The notes under the pieces: model-generated
Database searches by the model: none
What the model saw: only the letters and a program-made list of their open reading frames with translations
What the model was told of the DNA's origin: nothing
From: Schleiferilactobacillus perolens DSM 12744
GTDB taxonomy: Bacteria > Bacillota > Bacilli > Lactobacillales > Lactobacillaceae
Direction of reading: 5' to 3'
Assembly: GCF_001435585.1 (NCBI RefSeq)
Contig: NZ_AZEC01000001.1
Coordinates: forward strand, 62,001 to 126,000
DNA: 64,000 bases
Made by a program: the position numbers and the translations under genes
In this document: piece after piece, positions 8,721 through 18,039 of the stretch
Layout: each line of letters starts with the position of its first letter
Numbering within the stretch: the first letter of the stretch is position 1

Positions 8721-10319
8721 TTAAATGAGTTTCAATAAATTGATACCGATCATCAGATTGGCCAGCGTATCCGTGTTGCGCAAATCAATATGGTACTTCT
8801 TAGTCATCTTTTTCAGCCGATAACTCATCGTTTTGGGGTGAATATACAAATTATCGGCACTATCGGTCACGTTATACAGGTGTGCAATAAACGCGTGGAG
8901 GGTGTCCACCAAATCGGGTTCCGCCCGGTGCATGGCCAGCAACTCAGTGGGAATCACCGCTTCCAGGTCCTGCGTATTCAGGTGATTCAGCAGCAGTTGA
9001 TAAATACCCAGGTCGTTTTTGGTCACCACAAAAAATGGCTTATCGGCGTAAATAATGCTGGCGAGCAATAGCACGCTGAGACAGTCCTCGGAGGTTTCTT
9101 TGAACTGGGCAAAAGGAATCTTTGGACTAAGCACCACATGGGGCTGGTACTGCCGGTGCTTTTCCGCAGTGACTTGCTGCGCCATGGTCAGCAGTTGGGC
9201 CTGCACCGCGTCGATGGCCATATCGGCTTGAATGATAAACAGCAGTCGGTTGGGCCAGATCCGATACAGGCAATGGGGAAAGCGGGATTGGGTGTTTAGG
9301 ATCAGATGGCGGGTGAACACCGGATTCTTTTCAAAAAAGGTGCCATCTGCCGTGCTGTCGATGCCGGCCTCGCAATACACTAAGAAAAACTCCCGCGTCG
9401 GGTCAAAGCCATGTTCACTTAAGATTGCGGGGAAGTTGGCCGTGGTCTCGTGGGTTTCGTTAATGACTGAGTCAATGGCGTCGTTGAATTGTGTCCGTTT
9501 CACGTTTTCCAGATTGGTCTGGATGGTTTGCTGGAGGCTGATGAAGTTGACAGCGGTGTCGACGGCAATATAGTCACTGTCGGATAACGGCTGGCTTGAT
9601 TCGGCAATACATAAGAACTGGGGCGCCGTCCCGGGAACATTTAATTTGGTCAACACTTCCGAGTGCTGCGTCGAAGCGCGCGTGAAGGCATGGTGAAAAT
9701 AGCTGCGACTGTGCAATTTGTTGGCAGGATGGGGCGTCACCGTTTCGTGGCTAATCGTCCCGTCTGGTTGGTCAGTGCGGTCGGCCCAGCGAATCCCACC
9801 GACAATGGTGACGGGGTTGCCTAGGATTGTACTGAGCAATTGCAGCAGCGCCCGGGTGTTCGGCGACTCCGCCATCAAGGCCACGTACTGCTGATTGATT
9901 TCCCGATAGTACCGCAACTGTCGATTGGTTTCGGTGAACAACAGCTCCATCACCTGCAACATGATGTCCCGATAGCGAATATGGTTGTCGATCAAAATCA
10001 AAGGCAGGCCGATCGCCATACTGACTTTCTTAATCGCCGGCGGAATGTGCTGCAAATAGCGGCCCAACTTCACGATCACCGCGGCACATTGCAGTTCGCC
10101 CAGCCGCCGGAACAATGAAACAAATGTGGATTCTGTTTCTTCTGTGTAGCCCACCAGACTGGTCAAAATAATTTCATCCGGCTCGACCCATTTTTCCACA
10201 TCATGACCCTCCATGATCATAATATCGGCCACTGGCCGGGTGATCAGATCGGGGGTGCTCACCACTTGGGCATTTCGGAGCACACTGAGTTGAAGCACAT
10301 CAGATAGTGTGACTTTCAT
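8721..10319 (-). CDS. PucR-family transcriptional regulator
   Basis: 532 aa. The N-terminal PucR domain (about 1-120, LSDVLQLSVLRNAQVV and PDEIILTSLVGY) is followed by a GGDEF-like middle region and a C-terminal helix-turn-helix (about 465-530, LYIHPKTMSYRLKKM). PucR proteins control purine and allantoin degradation in Bacillus and related Firmicutes. The gene is divergent from the allFG fusion, with AAGGAG just upstream of its ATG, so it is the likely regulator of the carbamoyltransferase operon; a 7-bp inverted repeat in the shared gap (10370-10388) is a candidate site. The inducer is not known; an allantoin breakdown product would fit. Confidence 0.9.
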   Translation of the reverse strand: MKVTLSDVLQLSVLRNAQVVSTPDLITRPVADIMIMEGHDVEKWVEPDEIILTSLVGYTEETESTFVSLFRRLGELQCAAVIVKLGRYLQHIPPAIKKVSMAIGLPLILIDNHIRYRDIMLQVMELLFTETNRQLRYYREINQQYVALMAESPNTRALLQLLSTILGNPVTIVGGIRWADRTDQPDGTISHETVTPHPANKLHSRSYFHHAFTRASTQHSEVLTKLNVPGTAPQFLCIAESSQPLSDSDYIAVDTAVNFISLQQTIQTNLENVKRTQFNDAIDSVINETHETTANFPAILSEHGFDPTREFFLVYCEAGIDSTADGTFFEKNPVFTRHLILNTQSRFPHCLYRIWPNRLLFIIQADMAIDAVQAQLLTMAQQVTAEKHRQYQPHVVLSPKIPFAQFKETSEDCLSVLLLASIIYADKPFFVVTKNDLGIYQLLLNHLNTQDLEAVIPTELLAMHRAEPDLVDTLHAFIAHLYNVTDSADNLYIHPKTMSYRLKKMTKKYHIDLRNTDTLANLMIGINLLKLI

Positions 10320-10369
10320 TGGAAAACACTCCTTGTTAGTTATATTGTAATCCTTTTCACAACAGGTTC

Positions 10370-10388
10370 TTTATCCCGGATGGATAAA
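10370..10388. promoter_or_regulatory. Inverted repeat between pucR and allFG genes
   Basis: TTTATCC (10370-10376) and GGATAAA (10382-10388) are perfect arms with a 5-nt spacer, in the 162-nt divergent gap. This is a candidate PucR operator. I do not see convincing -35/-10 pairs in the gap. Confidence 0.4.
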
Positions 10389-10481
10389 AAACTACCTCCC
10401 ACTTTACCATGTTGCGCCAATGTACTGAAACGGCTTTCTTTGTATGGTGGAAACGTAAACAACGAACAGGGAGGTTCAACA

Positions 10482-13400
10482 ATGTTATATACGGTAGTGA
10501 AAGATAATTCGTACCAAGATTCGATCAGCCTGATGATGCTGACGACGACCCTGAGTGACATGGCGGGCGTCAATAAGGTCCAAGTGATGATGGGGACGGA
10601 TGCCAATAAGGACATTTTCCGCGAAGCCGGTTTGTTAACCGACGAGGCGAGCAAGGCTCAACCCAGCGATATGATGATCGTCATGGATGTGGATCAAGAA
10701 AGCCGCCAGCAGGCCGTGCTGGATGCCATCGAAGCGTATTTCAACGATATGGCGCAAAAGAAGAGCCAAGTGGGCAGCAGCGAAGACGCCCATGTGACCA
10801 ACTGGCAAGACGCCCTGGATGCTTTGCCGGATGCCAATGTGGCCTTGATTTCCGTCCCCGGCATTTATGCGGCCGATGAAATCGACAATGCCTTGGATCA
10901 CAATTTGAACGCATTTGTATTCAGCGACAATGTTTCCTTGGCCGATGAAGCACGGCTCAAGAAAAAGGCCCATGAAAAAGGTCTGCTTGTGATGGGTCCA
11001 GATTGTGGTACCGGCATTATCAGCGGCGTACCCATGGCCTTTGCCAATGTCGTGCGCCCCGGCAATATGAGTCTGGTCGGTGCTTCCGGCACAGGAATTC
11101 AAGAAGTGACCACTGCCATTGAGCGGTTAGGCGGCGGAGTGATCCACGCGATCGGTACAGGTGGCCGGGATCTGTCCACCAAGGTTGGCGCCCGGACCAT
11201 GATGGATGCCCTGGTCGGTTTGGCTAACCACGACCAAACCGAAGTGATCGGTGTCATCTCGAAGCCGCCGGCAAAAGAAGTCCGGGATGAAGTCGTGCAA
11301 TTGCTGCATGACATCCAAAAACCAGTGGTGGCTATTTTCCTCGGTGAAAAGCCAGACCACCATGAAGAAGATGTGTATCTCGCCCATACGCTGGAAGAAA
11401 CCGCCAAAATCATGCTGGACCTGGCGGCCGGCAAGCCCGTTCAAGAAAACTATTATTCAGCCAAACCCCTAACCCCAGTAGTGCCTGCATTAGTGGGTAA
11501 AAAGATCAAAGGCCTGTATTCCGGCGGCACGTTGGCCTATGAAGCCGGCATGATGATCTCTGAGGCTTTGAACCTGGGCGGCATCATCAGTGCGGAAGGC
11601 TACGTGCTGAAATCTGACGGTTACGATGTGATCGATTTAGGGGATGACATTTATACCCAAGGCCGGCCCCACCCGATGATCGACCCGTCCATCCGAATCG
11701 AAAAGATTGCTGCCCTGGCCAATGATCCGGATACCGGTGTGATCTTGTTGGATGACGTGCTGGGCTATGGCACGCATCCCGATATGGCGTCGGCCCTGGC
11801 GCCGGCAATCAAGAGCGCCATCGAATTGGCGGCTCAAGACGGTCGGGAATTACACTTTGTCGGCACGATTGTGGGGACCAACGAAGATCCCCAAGATTAC
11901 GGCGAACAAGAACGCGTCCTGACCGAAGCTGGCGTCACCGTGTGTGCCACAGACGCCGAAGCCGTGCGTTATGCCTTGAATCTGGTGGGCAAAGACATCC
12001 AAGAACCCAATAAGGCGGTCGTGCCCTATACAGCGGCGATTCGGCCATTACCAGAAATCAGCGAGAGTGTATTAGACATGCTGTACACCAAACCCCGGGT
12101 CATCAATGTGGGGGTCGAAAGTTTCAACGAACCAATCACGAAGTTTGGCGGCCAGTCCGTTCAGTTTGACTGGAAACCAGTGGCGGGCGGCGATCAAAAG
12201 ATGATTCACTTGTTGAAGAAGATCAAGCAAGTGCAGCAAGTCGAAAAAGATAATGAAGAAATCCTCACCGCATTTAAGCAAGCCATTCCGTATTTAATTG
12301 ATGTGGTTCCAGCGAAGAGTGTGATCAGCGAACTGAACGGCAACCACAAGGTCTTGCTGCATGCTGGTCCGCCCATCGATTTTGAAGATATGACGAACCC
12401 GATGCAGGGTTCCTGTGTCGGGGCAGCGCTCTTTGAAGGCTGGGCCGAAAACGAAGACGATGCCTGGCGCCTGCTGCGTTCCGGCGAAGTGCAATTTATG
12501 CCATGCCATTCCGTGCGCGCCGTGGGTCCCATGGGCGGCATCACCTCCGCCAACATGCCGGTGATGGTTATCGAAAACCGGTTAAAGAATAACCTGGCGT
12601 TCTGCACGCTGAACGAAGGTATCGGTAAAGTCCTCCGCTTTGGTGCATACTCCCAGGAAGTTGTGGACCGGTTGGACTGGATGCGGGATGTCCTTGGCCC
12701 GACCCTGTCCGCAGCGATCAAGCCCACTGGCGGCCTGAACATCAACGTGATGATGGCCAAAGCCATTACGATGGGCGACGAATTCCATCAGCGCAACATT
12801 GCCGCGAGTTTGGTATTCCTCAAAGAAGTGGCACCGTTGATTATTCAGCTGGACATTCCAGAGGATACCAAGCGGCAAGTGATCCAATTCTTGGCCGACA
12901 CCGACCAATTCTTCCTGAACATCATGATGGCCACCGGTAAATCCATCGTGGACGCGGCCCGGATGCAGAAAGTGGGGACCATCGTCACGACCATGACCCG
13001 GAATGGCCGCGACTTCGGCATTCGGATCGGCGGCATGGGCGATCAGTGGTTCACCGCACCGGTGAATACGCCCCAAGGACTTTTCTTCACTGGCTTCTCC
13101 CAGGCCGATGCCAACCCCGATATTGGCGATAGCGCCATTGCGGAAACAGTGGGCTTTGGCGGCATGTCCATGATTGCGGCCCCGGGTGTCACTCGGTTTG
13201 TCGGCGCTGGCGGATTCGCTGATGCGCAGAAGATCTCCAACGAAATGATGCAGATTTCCACGGAACACAATCCGAACTTCACCATTCCCACATGGGACTT
13301 CCAGGGAACACCGTTGGGGATCGATATTGTCAAAGTAGTGGAAACAGGCATTACGCCAATCATCAACACGGGGATTGCCGGTAAAGTCGCCGGCACTGGT

Positions 13401-13529
13401 CAAGTCGGTGCCGGGACAGTCCGCGCACCGCTGGACTGCTTCAAGAAAGCCTTAGTGGCCTACGCTGCGAAGTTAGGTATCACGGCTGATGACGAGGAGC
13501 AGGCTGTTCAAGCAACAGTCACTGTGTAA
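10482..13529 (+). CDS. Fused AllF-AllG (FdrA-DUF1116) oxamate carbamoyltransferase large subunit
   Basis: 1015 aa from the ATG at 10482, which has AGGGAGGT at 10468-10475; an upstream in-frame ATG at 10380 lacks a ribosome site. Residues about 1-530 are an FdrA/AllF protein, related to succinyl-CoA synthetase alpha, with SLVGASGTGIQEVTTAIERL and GTGGRDLS phosphate or nucleotide loops. Residues about 535-1010 are a full DUF1116/YlbE (AllG) domain with LLHAGPPIDF, NPMQGSCVGAALFEG and NTGIAGKVAGTGQVGAGTV. In E. coli these are separate genes (fdrA, ylbE) that with ylbF form oxamate carbamoyltransferase: carbamoyl-oxamate plus phosphate gives oxamate and carbamoyl phosphate. Here they are one uninterrupted frame, followed by AllH and carbamate kinase. 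Family assignment is strong; activity is inferred from context. Confidence 0.88.
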   Translation: MLYTVVKDNSYQDSISLMMLTTTLSDMAGVNKVQVMMGTDANKDIFREAGLLTDEASKAQPSDMMIVMDVDQESRQQAVLDAIEAYFNDMAQKKSQVGSSEDAHVTNWQDALDALPDANVALISVPGIYAADEIDNALDHNLNAFVFSDNVSLADEARLKKKAHEKGLLVMGPDCGTGIISGVPMAFANVVRPGNMSLVGASGTGIQEVTTAIERLGGGVIHAIGTGGRDLSTKVGARTMMDALVGLANHDQTEVIGVISKPPAKEVRDEVVQLLHDIQKPVVAIFLGEKPDHHEEDVYLAHTLEETAKIMLDLAAGKPVQENYYSAKPLTPVVPALVGKKIKGLYSGGTLAYEAGMMISEALNLGGIISAEGYVLKSDGYDVIDLGDDIYTQGRPHPMIDPSIRIEKIAALANDPDTGVILLDDVLGYGTHPDMASALAPAIKSAIELAAQDGRELHFVGTIVGTNEDPQDYGEQERVLTEAGVTVCATDAEAVRYALNLVGKDIQEPNKAVVPYTAAIRPLPEISESVLDMLYTKPRVINVGVESFNEPITKFGGQSVQFDWKPVAGGDQKMIHLLKKIKQVQQVEKDNEEILTAFKQAIPYLIDVVPAKSVISELNGNHKVLLHAGPPIDFEDMTNPMQGSCVGAALFEGWAENEDDAWRLLRSGEVQFMPCHSVRAVGPMGGITSANMPVMVIENRLKNNLAFCTLNEGIGKVLRFGAYSQEVVDRLDWMRDVLGPTLSAAIKPTGGLNINVMMAKAITMGDEFHQRNIAASLVFLKEVAPLIIQLDIPEDTKRQVIQFLADTDQFFLNIMMATGKSIVDAARMQKVGTIVTTMTRNGRDFGIRIGGMGDQWFTAPVNTPQGLFFTGFSQADANPDIGDSAIAETVGFGGMSMIAAPGVTRFVGAGGFADAQKISNEMMQISTEHNPNFTIPTWDFQGTPLGIDIVKVVETGITPIINTGIAGKVAGTGQVGAGTVRAPLDCFKKALVAYAAKLGITADDEEQAVQATVTV

Positions 13530-13530
13530 C

Positions 13531-14364
13531 ATGGCCGGGCAGAATGAGCGGAGCAACTACATCCGCTCTTTCTTGCGTGGCGGCTTGGGGCAAGTCGACA
13601 GTGTTTTCCAGCACAGTCTCAACGTGGCGTTTGATGATGAACTGCTGCATATCGGCAGCATTGCCAGCGGTCTGTCGGTGTTTGGAATCACTTTGGCCAA
13701 TGGTGAAATTGAACCGCTGCTGGCGGCTGTCCAAGTCAACGACGAAGTCATCTTTCGCCAGGGGCAATTGACGATTTACACCCGGTCGCGGATGTTCCGG
13801 TACCCACTGGATAAATTTGGGGAAAAGGACCTGCGCATTCCCAGGATGATAGTCGATCACAATCGCTTGACCCAGTTGACGGCGTTAGCGAACGAAATGC
13901 AGATCAGCGCGGATATTGGCTTGTCACAGGAAAATTATCACGTCGTTAAGCAGGGACTCACTGCACCGATGCGAACAGGTGTTTCACACACGATTGATTT
14001 CATGATTGGGCGGGGCAAAGGGCTAACGCCCAGCGGCGACGATATGCTCGTGGGCTATCTGAGTGTCCTGCAAGCCCTTCAGCATCCGGCCAATGCAATG
14101 TTTACGGCACCGTTGCGGGCTAAGGTGAATCAGCAGGCCACCACCCAGGTCAGCCGGAATTACATCACCGCCTTGCTCGACGGGTATGTGAGTGCGGATA
14201 TCCTGGCACTGCTCCAAGCCCTCACTGACAATATTCCCGCAAATGAACTTGCTAAACGAATGCACACCGTACTGACAATGGGCCATATCTCAGGGCATGA
14301 CACGATCATGGGCATGGTATTGGCCGCACACATGATTCTTGGAGGAAATGAAAATGGAAAATGA
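13531..14364 (+). CDS. AllH-like DUF2877 protein, oxamate carbamoyltransferase subunit
   Basis: 277 aa from the ATG at 13531, one base after the stop of the AllFG fusion (TAAcATG), implying translational coupling; an in-frame ATG at 13489 overlaps AllFG and is less likely. The signature GRGKGLTPSGDDMLVGYLSV and the C-terminal GHISGHDTIMGMVLA are characteristic of DUF2877 (E. coli YlbF/AllH). It is the third component of the AllFGH complex in the cytoplasm. Its end overlaps the next gene (MFS carrier) by 11 nt. Confidence 0.85.
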   Translation: MAGQNERSNYIRSFLRGGLGQVDSVFQHSLNVAFDDELLHIGSIASGLSVFGITLANGEIEPLLAAVQVNDEVIFRQGQLTIYTRSRMFRYPLDKFGEKDLRIPRMIVDHNRLTQLTALANEMQISADIGLSQENYHVVKQGLTAPMRTGVSHTIDFMIGRGKGLTPSGDDMLVGYLSVLQALQHPANAMFTAPLRAKVNQQATTQVSRNYITALLDGYVSADILALLQALTDNIPANELAKRMHTVLTMGHISGHDTIMGMVLAAHMILGGNENGK

Positions 14365-15637
14365 AAAAGCTTTGGGAGGAATCAAGGCCCGGTACCAAGC
14401 CATGAATGTGTCTCAACGATACTGGTGGAAAGTCGTCGCCCTCTGTTTCGTGGGCTGGATCCTGATGTACGCGGACCGCACGATCCTCAACCCGGTCCAA
14501 ACTCTGATCGCACAAGAATACAACATCAACAATACCCAACTCGGTTTGGCCAATAGTATCTTCTTCCTGACTTACGCCGTTACCCAGATTCCCTTCGGCG
14601 TATTGGGGGACAAGTTTGGCCGGCGACTGGTGATTATGGTCGGTTTCCTGGTGTTCGGTATTATGACATTCTTCACCGGGATTGCCACGTCATTCGGTAT
14701 GTTCTTATTATTCCGGGCATTGGCCGGCATGGGGCAGGGCACATATTACGGCCCGCAGTATGCCCTATCGACGGAAGCCATTCCGACCAAGGACCTGACC
14801 CTGGGCACCGCCATCATCAACAGCGGGATGGCCTTTGGGACGTCAGGCGGCTATCTGCTGTCCAGTAATCTGGTCCTGCAGCGCGGCATGTCCTGGCAAA
14901 CACCGTTTTATATCATGGCGATTCCGACAATTATTGTCGGTGTGCTCTTCATGGTGTTACTGAAAGAAAAAGTCGTACGGCCGGAAGATCAGGATAGTGC
15001 GGCCACTGCGGCAGCGGCAGAAACAGCAAAACCAGCAGCGAAAACCAAGGTCATCGATTTATTCAAGAACCGGAACCTGTTGCTCGCCTTCATTCTTTGC
15101 TTCTGTTCCATCTATGCCAACTTCGTGATCATCACGTGGCTGCCGCAATTCTTACAGGCAGAACGCGGTTTTGAAGGGAACAGTGTCGGCTTCATTGCTT
15201 CCCTGGTGCCGTGGGCATCCATTCCTGGCGCCATCATCTTTGCCCGCATTTACGACAAAATCAAAAAGACCAAACTGATGATTTCAATGCTCGTACCGCT
15301 GTCCCTGCTGGCGGTCTTCGGTATCGCGTTTGTCACCAACCGGACCCTGCTCATAGTGGTCCTGATCGTCTACGGATTGACTGGGAAATTAGCCATTGAC
15401 CCGATTCTGGTGGCCTTCGTGACGAAAAACGCCCCCCGGGCAGCTTTAGGCACCGCCTTGAGTGCTTACAACTTCATCGGCATGAGCGGCTCGATTCTCG
15501 CACCGTACATCACGGGCTGGATCGCCGACAGCTTTGGCTCCATGCAAATCGGTTTCTATCTGGCTGCTGGATTACTACTGGTCGGCTTGATCTGCTTCAG
15601 TTTTGCCAGTGACAAGCGCAACTTGACGACGGACTAA
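14354..15637 (+). CDS. MFS transporter, anion:cation symporter type
   Basis: 427 aa from the ATG at 14354, with GGAGGAA at 14341-14347. About 12 membrane helices. The sequence YADRTILNPVQTLIAQEYNI after helix 1, GVLGDKFGRRLVIM between helices 2 and 3, and an Ala-rich central loop (about residues 215-235) place it near the ACS family, which carries organic anions such as hexuronates, glucarate or allantoate. Its position between AllH and carbamate kinase suggests it imports the carbamoyl substrate (oxalurate or allantoate-like) or exports oxamate. Direction and substrate are inferences. Confidence 0.85.
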   Translation: MENEKALGGIKARYQAMNVSQRYWWKVVALCFVGWILMYADRTILNPVQTLIAQEYNINNTQLGLANSIFFLTYAVTQIPFGVLGDKFGRRLVIMVGFLVFGIMTFFTGIATSFGMFLLFRALAGMGQGTYYGPQYALSTEAIPTKDLTLGTAIINSGMAFGTSGGYLLSSNLVLQRGMSWQTPFYIMAIPTIIVGVLFMVLLKEKVVRPEDQDSAATAAAAETAKPAAKTKVIDLFKNRNLLLAFILCFCSIYANFVIITWLPQFLQAERGFEGNSVGFIASLVPWASIPGAIIFARIYDKIKKTKLMISMLVPLSLLAVFGIAFVTNRTLLIVVLIVYGLTGKLAIDPILVAFVTKNAPRAALGTALSAYNFIGMSGSILAPYITGWIADSFGSMQIGFYLAAGLLLVGLICFSFASDKRNLTTD

Positions 15638-15658
15638 TTGGAAAGAAGGACGTGTACG

Positions 15659-16624
15659 ATGGAAAAAACAATTGTAGTGGCATTAGGCGGCAACGCCATC
15701 TTAGAAAAGGACCCTACCTACGAAGCACAAAAAGCGGCTGTGGAGCGTACCGCTAAGTTGTTAGTCCGCTTAGTGGAGAAAGGCTACAAAGTCATCATCA
15801 CCCACGGCAACGGTCCCCAAGTCGGGAATCTATTGCTGCAGCAAATTGCCGGCGATAGTGACAAGACCCCGGCCTTGCCGCTGGACTCCCTCGGTGCCAT
15901 GACCCAGGGCAGCATCGGCTATTGGCTGAGCAATTCCCTAGCAAAATATTTACACCGTGCCGGAATCCATAAAGATGTGGTGCCGGTGGTGACCCAAACT
16001 GTGGTAGACCGTAATGACCGGGCTTTCTCCCGGCCCACCAAGCCCATTGGTCCGTTCTATACAGAGGAAGAAGTGGATATTCTCAATCTACAAAACCCCA
16101 TGTTTGTCTATCGGGAAGATTCTGGCCGCGGTTGGCGGCGGGTTGTGCCCAGCCCGCGACCGGTGCGGATTCTGGAAATCGAAGGCATTAAATCATTGAT
16201 TGATGCGGGCCAAATTGTTATCGCGGCTGGCGGCGGCGGCGTCCCCGTGGTGGAACAAGATGACGAATTAGTCGGTGTGGAAGCGGTGATCGATAAAGAC
16301 TTCACGGCAGCTAAACTGGCCGAACAAGTCCATGCCGACGAATTCCTGATTCTGACTTCAGTCGGGAATGTCTATCTGGACTTTGGCAAACCCACGCAAC
16401 GCGAGATTACCCATATCGATGCCAACGCACTCAATAAGCTCATTGCCAAAAAGCAATTTGCGGAAGGCTCCATGCTGCCGAAAGTCACAGCGGCCAAAGA
16501 GTTTGTGGAAAATGTGCCCGATGGCAAAGCAATTATCACCTATTTGGATGGTTTAGAAGACTTTATTGAACACGGTGCAGGCACGGTCATCACCCGGTGG
16601 CCAGAGTCCGTCCCGGCCAAGTAG
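15659..16624 (+). CDS. arcC: Carbamate kinase
   Basis: 321 aa, the standard length. ALGGNAI at the N-terminus, HGNGPQVGN, KPIGPFY, AAGGGGVPV and IDKDFTAAKLAEQV are the conserved carbamate kinase motifs. It converts carbamoyl phosphate and ADP to ATP, ammonia and CO2. The ATG at 15659 follows AAGAAGGA. In this operon it matches the E. coli allantoin-pathway kinase (allK/ybcF) rather than the arginine deiminase enzyme, because no arginine genes are nearby; it would harvest ATP from carbamoyl phosphate made by the AllFGH complex. Confidence 0.93.
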   Translation: MEKTIVVALGGNAILEKDPTYEAQKAAVERTAKLLVRLVEKGYKVIITHGNGPQVGNLLLQQIAGDSDKTPALPLDSLGAMTQGSIGYWLSNSLAKYLHRAGIHKDVVPVVTQTVVDRNDRAFSRPTKPIGPFYTEEEVDILNLQNPMFVYREDSGRGWRRVVPSPRPVRILEIEGIKSLIDAGQIVIAAGGGGVPVVEQDDELVGVEAVIDKDFTAAKLAEQVHADEFLILTSVGNVYLDFGKPTQREITHIDANALNKLIAKKQFAEGSMLPKVTAAKEFVENVPDGKAIITYLDGLEDFIEHGAGTVITRWPESVPAK

Positions 16625-16663
16625 GCCTAACCTACTGGCGGCAACGAAATAGGAGAAATCAAG

Positions 16664-17905
16664 ATGCGCAAAAGAAAACCGTTGTCCATGTCGATTCAAA
16701 TCTTTGTGGCGATGATTCTGGGTATTATTGCGGGCATGCTGTTTGGCAAATCAATTGCCCCGATCAAACTGCTCGGAGACATCTTTATTCGACTGATTCA
16801 GATGAGCATTGTGTTGTTGGTCATGGGTCAAGTGATCGAGGCGGTAGGTAGTCTCAATATCAAACGGTCGGGCAAAATAATCGGCCAGTCCGTCGTCATT
16901 TTCCTCATTTCTTCGTTAGCCGCCGCGGTCTTCGGCATTGTCATGGCCGTGCTCTTCACCCCCGGTGCCGGCGCGTCCTTCAGTGGCGCCGCCAAATCCC
17001 AATACACGGCGGGTAAAATGCCGGGCATCAGTCAAATTATCCTCGACTTCTTCCCCAATAATGTCTTCGATGCCATGGCCAAAGGCTCGATCGTGCAGAC
17101 GATCGTGTTCTCCTTGGTGTTCGGACTGGCTTTATCCTTGTATGTCCATCAAGAAAAGGCGACCCATTTACTGGACACCTTGCGGGAGATCAACAGTATC
17201 GTGATCCGCATGGTCGGTCTGGTGATGAAAATTGCGCCAATCGGGGTATTCGCCCTACTCGCCGCCACGACAGGCCAGATGGGGTTAACCGTGATCAAAC
17301 CCATGATTAAATACTTGGGCGTTTACGGACTGGCCACACTCGTATTCCTAGGTTTATGGCTTATCGTGATCGGATTAGTGACCCGGCTGCCGCTGGGCGC
17401 ACTGATCCGGCGTATTAGCCGTATGTCGATGATGGCTCTGGCGACTACCTCGTCGGCGATCACGCTGCCAGTGGCGTTGAAAGACACCAAAACAAAACTC
17501 GGCGTCAAAGACGAAATTGCTCAAATCGTATTGAGCCTGGGCATGTCACTGAATTCCAACGGCTCCGCCATGCATATGGCCATCACACTGGTAACCATCA
17601 GCCAGATTTACAATGTGCAATATTCCTGGGGCACACTAGCCTACGTCGCGGTGTTGGCCACACTCGCATCGTTAGCCAATGCCGTTGTCCCGGGCGCAGC
17701 ACTCGTATCGTTGACCATCGTGGTCCCGCAGATGGGCCTGCCCATTGAAAGCATTGCACTATTCGCTGGGATCGACTGGTTCGTGGGCATGTTGCGGACG
17801 ATCCTCAATGTGGATTCTGATGTGTTCACGTCGCTGATTGTGGGGCATTGGAATGATGCGCTTGACTTTCCGAAAGAGGCTGCGTTGGTGGAGGATGGTG
17901 TTTAG
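16664..17905 (+). CDS. Dicarboxylate/amino acid:cation symporter (DAACS family)
   Basis: 413 aa membrane protein of the GltP/DctA type. A short helix MSIQIFVAMILGIIAGMLFG opens it; the re-entrant-loop motifs TTSSAITLPVALKDTK and SLNSNGSAMHMAITLV resemble the conserved SSSxTLP and NMDGxA signatures, the second with NSNGSA in place of NMDGTA. AGGAGA at 16651-16656 is the ribosome site. As the last gene of the carbamoyltransferase operon it may exchange oxamate or oxalurate, small dicarboxylate-like anions, with the outside. The altered second motif suggests a substrate other than glutamate or succinate. Confidence 0.85.
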   Translation: MRKRKPLSMSIQIFVAMILGIIAGMLFGKSIAPIKLLGDIFIRLIQMSIVLLVMGQVIEAVGSLNIKRSGKIIGQSVVIFLISSLAAAVFGIVMAVLFTPGAGASFSGAAKSQYTAGKMPGISQIILDFFPNNVFDAMAKGSIVQTIVFSLVFGLALSLYVHQEKATHLLDTLREINSIVIRMVGLVMKIAPIGVFALLAATTGQMGLTVIKPMIKYLGVYGLATLVFLGLWLIVIGLVTRLPLGALIRRISRMSMMALATTSSAITLPVALKDTKTKLGVKDEIAQIVLSLGMSLNSNGSAMHMAITLVTISQIYNVQYSWGTLAYVAVLATLASLANAVVPGAALVSLTIVVPQMGLPIESIALFAGIDWFVGMLRTILNVDSDVFTSLIVGHWNDALDFPKEAALVEDGV

Positions 17906-17918
17906 CTGGTCGTTGTAA

Positions 17919-17967
17919 CAAAAATCCGGTCGTTCAGCTTTAAAATGCTGAATGACCGGATTTTTTG
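17919..17967. terminator. Bidirectional terminator after the symporter gene
   Basis: Arms at 17919-17937 and 17947-17967 (core AATCCGGTCGTTCAGC against GCTGAATGACCGGATT, one G-T pair), short A-rich loop, A run before and T6 after. It serves the + operon and the convergent - operon starting at 18040. Confidence 0.9.
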
Positions 17968-18039
17968 TACCATCTGATAGTGAAGAAGATTGTGGTCTCG
18001 AACCTTCACACATACGACAGAGGCACTGTCATTACGTGC

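Noticed and set aside
7872-8738. Plus-strand frames opposite the esterase gene
   Set aside because: The minus-strand hydrolase has full HGGG and GxSxG motifs; the plus frames have no motif and no ribosome site.
12582-13403. 273-codon minus-strand frame inside the AllFG gene
   Set aside because: Caused by codon bias of the GC-rich plus-strand gene; residues rich in His/Gly/Asp without a recognisable fold and no start signal.
15659-16624. Carbamate kinase as part of an arginine deiminase operon
   Set aside because: No arcA, arcB or arcD-like gene is adjacent; flanking genes are the AllFGH set and carriers.
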